NCBI GenBank assembly: GCA_002751075.1
Contig: NAOQ01000076.1
Span: 21,664 to 50,739 of the forward strand
Direction: 5' to 3'
Source of the DNA: Ichthyophonus hoferi
Lineage: Eukaryota; Opisthokonta; Ichthyosporea; Ichthyophonida; Ichthyophonidae
DNA: 29,076 nucleotides
Part shown: positions 20,940-29,076 of the stretch, piece by piece
Layout of the letters: each line of letters opens with the position of its first letter
Numbering within the stretch: the first letter of the stretch is position 1
Notes under the pieces: generated by a model
Told to the model about the DNA's origin: nothing
Database searches by the model: none
What the model saw: the letters and a program-made list of their open reading frames with translations, nothing else
Position numbers and translations under genes: made by a program

Positions 20940-23470
20940 AGGAATCGATCATCAACATAGATGCATATATGCATGAATCCGGTTTTACCATGAGATTTGT
21001 ATAGACAAGGATCGGTTTCCATAGGGTAGAAATATATAAACCATAAAAAGTGTCTAAGGCTGTGTTTCACAGTAGTCCGAGGCATGAAGTCCATAAAACC
21101 TTGGCTCAGCTTACAAATGTATCATCATTTGTCTGGTTCTATAAGCATTGGCGGTTGCTCTAGGTACACTGGCGCCTCCAGGTGGCTATGTAAATATCAG
21201 GGTCCGTATGACATATTCGTTGAAAGTGGTGATTTCTGTTTCCATCACACATATTTACTCAGGGAATTTTTGACTCCTTTGGGATCCAGAATTCTGAGCA
21301 ATTCTGATTCAAGTTTTGTTGCTGATGCTATCACTGCTGCTATGAACACCAGCTTGTAGGATGGAGTGTATTTGATGTATCTTCACCTCTTGCTGTCAGG
21401 GGTTTGTATTTCAATCTCTCCTTTGCATGTTGTTGAGTTATTTATTGCCATATAGGCACTTCATCATAACGGGTGTCTGAGGATTCTGCCGCATTCTCTA
21501 CTACTGACTCAAAAAAATTGTTTAGAGCTTTCTGAGGCTGTAAATGGGCAGTAGGAGTGGAGGTAAAAGTGGTATTACTGTAGGATTCATCTCCCATAGT
21601 CAAGAGACGATGATGGATAGGAAGTCACTTTTCCATCTGCTGTCAGGTCTTCCGTGGGAATATTTGCACATGCAATTTGGAAAGAATATTATTTGAAGGA
21701 TTTGAATTGTTGTGTTGCATAGGGAAAGTGTCCTTTGAAAAAGATTATGTTACACCTGATGGTGATACAGCGTGTGGCCTAGTCTATTACTATACATCCT
21801 AGTTTTAGAATGTCATATCCTAAAAATAGTCCCAGCCATTCTCAAGGAGAGAACTTCTCCTTAATGGCAACTTTGTCTAGCCTGTAGTAGACGTTACAAA
21901 GGTATGCAATTATTCTACTGGCAACCTAGCTTTGGGCCATTGTTCATATGGCACCGTTTCATTGGATACAGCTGTGGCTGGGCTCATATTGAGAGTCTAG
22001 ATTGCCGCACAGAGAGCATGACTCAGAACTGGGTTGGCATGTTTGTCTGAGTTAAGGATGTCCGTGACATTTGTAGAAGTTGACGGTTCATTTTCTTGCC
22101 GATAACATTGCTAGAGGACACACATGATAGGATAGTTAGGTGGGGAATGCCCTCTTCACAAAGATGCTTTTGAAATTCCCTGTTGAGATACTCACGTCCT
22201 TGATGAGAAAAGAGATGGGAAATCTTGAGGGGTATGTGTAAAGATTTCACTGCACTTTGAACGTATGGAAACACTTGGGAATATTGCTCTTCTGGTTCAT
22301 GCAAAACGCAGTTGTGTAGTGCACAAAATTGTAGGTGAACGTTACAATCCAACAAAAATTGTCTGTGGCTTTCTTCAGTAGGCCAATGACGTCAGTCTAT
22401 ATTAACACCAGTGGACAGGATGAGCATACTGTTTCGAATTTGAGCTGCATTTTGGTAATATTTGAGATGGCACAATTGGCGCACAGCAAGCTGTCCATTA
22501 ATAGCATTGGTTTCTTTAACTGCATGAAGCAAATATGCCACAGTGCATGTGTTACAACACTTGTGGCTGATGGAATATAGGCAATGTCATTGGTTACTCA
22601 TATAGAGAGGCATGTAGCCTTAGCAGTGTTGATGTCTGGTTCTGCTACCAGGATCAGATTACAGGAAGAGGTATAAGGAGGGACAATGCCAGCATTGAGA
22701 ATGTAGAAGTTGTTCTTGTAGGGTCGGCTAACAAGAATGGTTTGGCCATCAAGTGAAACTGTCACTTGATTGGCTGAGAATCTGTTGATGACATCTAGCC
22801 TGTATGGAGCAGAAATGGAAAATAAGTTTATGGGAACTGGCTTCACATAGAGAACTGGTTTTAACATGATGATCTGGTTGGTCAAATGCAACCTTAATTT
22901 GACAGCCCCCGTCAGCATTGTCAAAGTCTGGTTACCATCAGCCATTATGATTGGGATATTCACAGGGGTGCTCTCTGTGAAAGTTGACAGTGTGGAGCAG
23001 ACGTGCATGCTGGCAATGGAGTTTAGCGTTAAGTTTCCCTGTAAAAATCCTAATGCCATAGCAACTAAACCTGCATGTGCAAGTGCAGTGGGATCTTTGG
23101 CAGATTGACTGTGAAATTGAATAACCCATGCATTGGTCTGTTGTTGTTTTGATGTAGTACTTACTCTCCACATATCCCGAAATTTGGATCACCTTTGTGT
23201 GGTATTCAGTCCACTGTGTTGTGTGAGTATACTTCTCAGGGTAGTCCAGTGGAATTGGTTTTTGTTTTAAAATTTTGGTTGCTCGTTAGCTTCCCATCAG
23301 TTTTTTATATGTTGTTATTCGACTTGTCACTGGCTTTTCATGTACCATTACTGTATGACCTACTATGAGGGTCATATTGTTTGTGGTTGACAGAAACAGC
23401 TTGATCTGATGTCTGGAAACCCTGCTTACACTCACAGGACTCAGCCACATGATATTTATCTGTCATGGGG
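20940..23470 (-). mobile_element. Ty1/Copia LTR-retrotransposon fossil
   Basis: Read on the minus strand, the parts appear in Copia order. A zinc-knuckle-like stretch and protease/gag-pre-integrase region lie at about 23470-22600 (IIMADGNQ and INLFSIS motifs). An integrase core part lies at about 22355-22023 (HQGREYLNREF). Reverse transcriptase remains with a YVDD-type catalytic motif lie near 21250-20945. No LTRs were found and the 3' part is absent, so the copy is partial. It is clearly broken, with well over ten breaks, and looks old. The dispersed repeat abuts its 3' side. Confidence 0.8.
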
Positions 23471-24555
23471 GAAAATCGTCATTTTGAGCTTCCAACTATG
23501 TGACTACTATACATAGATGTGATCATTAGTATCCTAGACATTATTTTATAGCTTATATTTGATTGGCGGATGCACTCTTACAAGGGTTTATAATTTAATC
23601 CGATATGAATAAGGAAGGCATACCTCTACTAATTAATAATTATTATTGTACATGATATTATAAATAACAGCCAATCTTAGCTATCTTTACAAATAATTAT
23701 CATAATCAAATCTATAATGCTATGATATTAAAATGTTTTCTATCTTTTAGAGTATTCCAATATCTTCCATGTTATGTTATAACTACGTTTGCATACATCT
23801 TGGCCTACACTAATTTAAAAATAACAACTTTATGGATTAAAATAATTAACTATGATTGATCACGGTCTTTTATTGGTCCAGTCGAACACTTCAATCAGAA
23901 TGTGCTCTATTTTTTTACTTCTAGATTAAGCTAGTCATTAAGGTGATCTAGCGATCTTCCTGATCGCACTAATCAGGGCTTAATCTTCAATTAAAATTTA
24001 CATTATTGCTACTCGCTTGTACGGTGTTAACTCAGTTTATTTTCAATTACACTTTTTTGTTATACAAAAAAATAGTTGCTTGACTCCTTATTAAAGAAAC
24101 ATACACGAGAAAATAGGTAAGGAGGAAGTGGATATCTAAACATACATACTTCAATAACAAAAAATCAATAAATCTATGTGTGACATTAACTTGAATGCAC
24201 CAATAGCCTCAAGGCACTATATTACTACCCTCCTTCTAACCGCACCACAAACTAAAGATGTTAATGAATAGGCGGGACCAGCCACACAGACCTTATAATA
24301 TCTAAAAATCAAACGAAACGATTGGGTTGCCTATGTCACCCAAAGGCCCCGCCTATACCCAATAAAACCAAACGGAATAGTACGCTTGGATATTGTCTTT
24401 ACAGTTAAAAGACCTAATCTCAATTAAAAATTAAAATACAAGTGAAAGCCCAGGACTAACCCAGTCCTTTCACCAACTACCACCTAACAACCAGCCCACC
24501 CCCCTCATTCTAAACTATCCAATCATATTCATTTCATGTTATGACATGCTCTACA
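23471..24555. other. Intergenic stretch, nothing coding recognised
   Basis: This is AT-rich DNA between the Copia fossil and the 3' end of the KSR-like gene. It contains several CCAAT/ATTGG pentamers and an inverted pair of GC-rich 12-mers (24268-24279 and 24345-24356). It must hold the 3' UTR of the KSR-like gene, but no close poly(A) hexamer could be assigned. Confidence 0.45.
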
Positions 24556-27500
24556 TTAATTCGACGCCCATCTACATAATAGCCCTGTTGATGCGACCGA
24601 TAAGCGTCGGAAATCTCGCATATCATTGGATGGCGGATAGCCACAACCAGGGGTCTGCAAGGTCTTGAGAATGTCGGCAAAGATTGGACGATTACTAGGG
24701 TCATCATCTGATTGGATGGGGAGGGGTTGAAGTGAGAAATCATCTAAATATAGAAGATAGTTTAAGATCGCTAGAGCACAATGGATTATATAATATCATA
24801 TATTACAATACGCAATACAATATAATACAATACAGATTTGAATAATTCTAACTGTAATGAAAAAAGAGGCGGGAAAAAGAAATTATTGATCATCCATAAA
24901 GAAAAGGTCGTGCTAAAAGTTTAATACAACAAAATAGAACCGAAATATAGCTATTATGTATTTATAACATAGGGGTAAATCCAAGGACAAGCAGTACACG
25001 CGTGCAATCCAATAACCCATTAACAAGGCACGTTAATGGTTGTTATTATTAATTAGTAAACAATCGTTGATTATTTATTACGACCAACAGCTATCCAGTA
25101 TTGTCGAAAAAATGCAATGAAGATGAATGTAGGTATTAATGTTCTAGTACTAGTAAGCAATGATTGACCAAAAATAGAGGGATGCTCACCTAGGCATTGC
25201 TTCATCATCTCAATAAGGGCGGGAGGTGCGTCGCTATCCAATCGGGAGAGATCGGGTTTGACTCCTGATGTCACTTGGCGAATGATTTGTTCTGGAAGTA
25301 GATCAGGATAGGGATAGCCACCTGAAAAGAGAAAGAGAAAAAGAGAAAATAAAAGATAGATAAAACGGGAACCCAAAGAAGGAAATGATAAAGACCAGAA
25401 CGATGGCTAGAGTATGGAGAGAGAAATAATATAAAGGGGAAGCAAGGGTGTATTCCGAGACAGGGTTAGCGGTGGGTTGACCTACCTTGAAGGGTAACCA
25501 GGAAGAATATGTATTGTATGTAAGTATATGTATTGTAAGCAAGTATATGTATTGTATCTAAGCATATGTATTGTATGTAAGTATATGTGCTGTAAGCAAG
25601 TATATGTATTGTAAGCAAGTATATGTATTGTAAGTAAGTATGTGTATTGTAAGCAAGTATATGTATTGTAAGTAAGTATGTGTATTGTAAGCAAGTATAT
25701 GTATTGCATGTAAGTATATGTATTGTATATATTTTATGTATTGTATACAGATAAGTAACTGGATTCCATATGCGTAGAAAGACGATATATACACACATAG
25801 ATACATCCACACATACCTGCCAATATTTCATACACTATAATACCATAGGCATATATATCACTGGCGGGAGTAAAAGCCCCCAAGTGATTATTCTCCATGA
25901 TTTCATGGGGAAAGTACTGTAAATCATGTATGTTCATAGGTAACGCATAGTATTCAGGTTGTATATATGCCCCTAACTTAGGCGGTAGGGTTTTTCTAAT
26001 CCATTGTGAGCGAGGGGAAGCGACGGGAGTGCGGTCTTGATCGGAATTTACTGGCGGGGTTGTCGGAGTTAGTGGGCCCTGGCTACGGGACTGTCGAAGA
26101 TTTTGAAAGTCAAAGGCACTTGTAGGCGATTTAGGTAGCATGGTTTCACTGGTTGGTCCTTTAGATGATTCAGAGGCGGAGGACAGCGATGATTGGTCTG
26201 TCGTGCGATTCTGTAAGTTACTACGGAGAGGGTGAGGGAGAGGGAAAGGAGGTGGAATATTGGCTCGTTTAAAGGCCCTGGTTGCCACAGGGGTGTTACC
26301 CAGTGCGGGAGAGCTAGGGGTGTTGCCATAGAGATTATGATGGATCGCCCTGGGAGAGGAGGGGAGGGATGGACGCCTCCCATCCATTGGTATATTGGCC
26401 TGGGAAAAACCGGATGTCGATTCTGATAGGCCAGGATGTGATTGGGTGAGGTGGAGGATGGTAAATTCACTAAAGCCTCCTATATAGACCTGCCCGTCGC
26501 TCTCTATAAAAACGTTCTTGGAGGTGAGCTTGCGGGCTAGGACATGACGGGCATGTAGGTACTCCATACCTAGGATAGGGAGAGGAAGAGAGGAGGGGAA
26601 AAGGAGGAAGATGGAGAAAAAAGGAAAAAGGAAAAGAAACAACACATACAATTATAAGAATGAATTAGTACTGAGAAAGAACGAAGAGGTTCTTAAGAGT
26701 AAGGGAGCTGGTATAGGCTGAAAGGAGAGTGATAAAGTCTACAAAAGTAGGGTGATATAATGGTAGAGTAGTACGGTATTATAGGTATAAAAATAAAAAC
26801 AGAATCGTATAGTGGGAGAATGTATGTATGTCATCATAGTATATATATGCATACATCCTACCTATATAATATACCTGAAGTTAAAAAAACATAAGCAAGG
26901 CATATAGGTTGGTCTAGGGGTATATGTATATAATACATGTATCACTGCAGGTCATATAATACCTTGTGCAATCTGGGTAATACATTCGATCATAAGCGTG
27001 AGTGAGAGTGGTATCTCTTCCTTGTGAATACGATAGTATAGGGTAGGGCTGGTAGGGAGAGGGAGGGAGAGGGAGTTAGATAGGTGGTACAGGGACAGAC
27101 TATAATATTGTATGATATGATATGATATGATATGATATGATATGATGTAGTATATAATACCTCGTGACACCATACTATACGCTATTATGATGCAAACATA
27201 GATGCATAAGTGCATATATAGATAGATAGATAGATAAATAGAGACATATCCATATAATAATATCTAATATATACCCATGACAGAATTTGGTCACAATAGC
27301 CAGGTTCGGAGGTGCAATACAAGCACCCATAAACAACAACACGTTCTGATGTCGCAATTTTCGTAGTATTGCCACCTGTAAATAAAATATATCAGCCTAT
27401 TAAACCTATTGCCATTGTTACGTAATAGAGTGATTATATTCATCGCGTGTGATACTTCTATAAGCTACAGGTACGATCAGTATCATCTTAGCTCTATTCA

Positions 27501-28647
27501 TTGGTGGAAGCAATGATTAAACATTTATTGTAGTAATTAAAGTTCGAGCTGGTATTTTATTGGTTATGGAGAGTGTGATGGAATCATCTGTATGGTGATC
27601 GGATCAAGGATACTATAGTCATGTTAGAAGGATATAAATTGGCTTACAAGGAAAAATGATAACCATAAAAGGATTTTAAGAGGAAGAAGGGAACCAATGA
27701 GATAGTGATAAAGGATCTTATTTTATAATAGCAAACCAATAGTCAGTGTATGATATTGCAATAAAGCCTATCGTACCACCTGATAATAAGCCAATAGTAA
27801 GGGAGCATACCTCTCTCTTGAACGATAGTAGTAACTCCTCACTGCAGTTATCAATATTCCATACCTGGAAGTGATTGGTCCAAGAAAATTTAGTATTCAC
27901 ATAGGTGTATCTATCTGCACCAATCAGGGCTGGGGTATAAAATTTACACTCCTGCTATGATCAATCTATGATCATAGCGCAGAGTAGCAGTAAAAGATTT
28001 AAAAAATATAACAATACAAATATGGTAATACAGATCTTTGGGATAGCATATATGTTTAAATATATATAGCAACGAGTGAAAAGGCAGAAATACGGTGGGT
28101 GCGGCGTATACCTAATATAGTAATATAGCACCATACCATACAATATAATACAATGTAATACAATACACTACAATATAATCTAATGTAATATATTATAACT
28201 GAACATAATATAATATAATAAAATCTTTTTTAATATAATACAATACCATACAATACACTATACTATACTACAATATGATACACTACAATAAATTACAATA
28301 CACTACACTAGACTATACTAATACAATACAATACACTACACTAGACTATACTAATACAATACAATACACTACACTACACTAGACTATACTAATACAATAC
28401 AATACACTACACTACACTAGACTATACCAATACAATACAATACACTACACTAGACTAGACTATACTAATACAATACAGTACACTACACTACAACACAATA
28501 AACCCCACCACATTACCCTACCCTACCCTACTCTACTCTACCATAGCTCTGGCCTACCTTGATAGCAACATCTCCGTGATATTTCCCTAAGTGAACCTCT
28601 CCTATTCCTTTGCCCTCATCGCTGATTCGCTTGACAAACGATAGGTC
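24556..28647 (-). CDS. KSR: KSR/RAF-family TKL pseudokinase, 7 exons, N-terminus beyond window
   Basis: Exons 28647-28558, 27864-27811, 27375-27275, 27048-26963, 26569-25817, 25321-25190 and 24743-24556 join in frame on the minus strand into 467 residues covering the kinase domain and C-terminus. KSR proteins scaffold RAF and MEK. KSR traits: FKREVA (alpha-C), [26 protein letters not shown] in the catalytic loop, [16 protein letters not shown] (alpha-F), [10 protein letters not shown], and RRLS near the C-terminus as in KSR1. Lys30 (VAIK) and the alpha-C Glu48 are present. However, HRD is ARK (122-124), DFG is GFS (142-144), APE is PHE (331-333), and the glycine loop reads EGKGIG, so it should not be catalytic. 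About 150 Ser/Pro-rich residues interrupt the activation segment (about 154-310). The first exon begins in phase 0 at an acceptor, so the gene continues upstream. A divergent RAF-like pseudokinase is the alternative. Confidence 0.85.
25511..25749. repeat. 19-base minisatellite, about 12 units
   Basis: The unit is GTATTGTAAGCAAGTATAT with variants (GTATTGTATGTAAGTATAT, GTATTGTAAGTAAGTATGT). Copies are in register from 25511, and the last two are degraded. It lies in the intron between the fifth and sixth visible exons of the KSR-like gene. Long minus-strand open frames across it are a by-product of the repeat. Confidence 0.92.
27111..27147. repeat. TATGA pentanucleotide microsatellite, 7 units
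   Basis: Seven perfect TATGA units lie in the intron between the third and fourth visible exons of the KSR-like gene. Confidence 0.9.
27220..27240. repeat. GATA tetranucleotide microsatellite
   Basis: About four GATA units plus one variant lie in the same KSR-like gene intron as the TATGA repeat, less than 100 bases away. Confidence 0.8.
28131..28546. repeat. Pentamer-based satellite with 33-38 base higher-order unit
   Basis: The stretch is built from related pentamers (CAATA, CACTA, GACTA, TACTA). From about 28300 to 28480 these form a higher-order unit of 33 bases (ACTATACTAATACAATACAA and on), with variants longer by one pentamer. The right end turns into CCTAC/CTCTA pentamers just before the splice donor of exon 28647-28558. 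It fills much of the following intron of the KSR-like gene. Confidence 0.85.
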
Positions 28648-29076
28648 CTGCGTGCATCAATAAAATCACTGTTAACAACCTTTTGTACATGTATGTTAAT
28701 GTTGCATGTGCTTAAATATAACAATGAAATACTACTGGCTTGTGATATTATTAAAAGGTTAAAAAAAATATCCAAATACCTGTATATCTATATACATACA
28801 CAGACATATACATACACATACATATACACATACATATACATATACATATAAACCTACATATAAGTATCCTTATACACATGTGGAAGATACCTAACTAAAA
28901 GAAACACAATTCCAACCCATGCTGCCTATATCACAAAATGACCAATCACCTCGAGATATCTATGTATGATAATCCATCCAAGTCCACATACAATTGGTAC
29001 TATAGCCTTTATTATAATAAAGGAGGCTATGTCAGCCTCTTCTCTATCCTCCTTAGTATAATATGTTATACTATAT
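28648..29076. other. Intronic/upstream part of the KSR-like gene, no exon assigned
   Basis: This must be intron on the minus strand, since the exon at 28647 starts at an acceptor. It holds a TACATA/TATACA simple repeat (about 28784-28862) and a hairpin-forming imperfect palindrome (29002-29030). No upstream KSR exon could be recognised. Confidence 0.5.

Noticed and set aside
21084-21359. Plus-strand frame of 91 codons
   Set aside because: It is antisense to the reverse-transcriptase remains of the Copia fossil.
25466-25831. Tyr/Leu/Thr-rich minus-strand frames of 75-121 codons
   Set aside because: They are produced by translating the 19-base minisatellite, which happens to lack stops; the KSR-like exon boundary at 25817 explains the coding part.
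28515-28545. CCTAC pentamers as telomere-type repeat
   Set aside because: The unit is not a known telomere repeat and it is the degraded end of the intronic pentamer satellite.
28947-28998. Possible upstream exon of the KSR-like gene on the minus strand (..GWIIIHRYLE)
   Set aside because: Its Trp-Ile pattern vaguely recalls the start of TKL kinase domains, but the spacing to the glycine loop is three residues too long and the donor GTGATT is poor.
1-29076. CRISPR arrays, tRNA or rRNA genes, bacterial operons
   Set aside because: No spaced direct repeats of suitable form, no tRNA arm consensus and no rRNA-like blocks were seen; split genes show the DNA is eukaryotic.

Overview
The window is nuclear DNA of a eukaryote. 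It is AT-rich (roughly two thirds A+T by eye, not computed), its genes are split into many short exons by GT-AG introns of tens to about 1,500 bases, and it carries LTR-retrotransposon and virus-like fossils. A RAF/KSR-family pseudokinase together with an animal-like thiamine pyrophosphokinase suggests a holozoan or relative. Long introns and AT-richness would suit an ichthyosporean-type protist, but that is inference. Four host genes can be read. All were assembled by hand from exon homology and splice signals. They appear unrelated in function, and nothing suggests operon-like cooperation.

Layout. 1-4287: mostly non-coding, with a dispersed coding-derived repeat at 2117-2495 and a few unexplained exon-like patches. 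4288-7384 (+): complete six-exon protein disulfide isomerase with two thioredoxin domains and an ERp29-type C-terminal domain, ending in KEEL. 7915-9990: broken virus-like element with a parvovirus NS1-like helicase signature, partly duplicated in inverted orientation. 10713-13689 (-): complete five-exon extended SDR reductase of the dihydroflavonol reductase/Gre2 type. 13690-14613: shared upstream region of the SDR gene and the next gene, which are divergently transcribed. 14614-20385 (+): thiamine pyrophosphokinase, eight small exons, complete except for the first exon. 20716-20936: second copy of the dispersed repeat. 20940-23470 (-): broken Ty1/Copia retrotransposon. 24556-28647 (-): seven exons of a KSR/RAF-like pseudokinase whose N-terminal part lies beyond the right edge.

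Most notable points. (1) The kinase-like gene keeps the beta-3 lysine and the KSR hallmarks but has ARK in place of HRD and GFS in place of DFG, and it carries a Ser/Pro-rich insertion of about 150 residues in its activation segment. (2) The thiamine pyrophosphokinase gene contains a tandem copy of the start of its metal-motif exon, and the two copies differ by exactly the AG of the 3' splice site. (3) The pentamer CCAAT/ATTGG is several-fold over-represented in the intronic and intergenic DNA.
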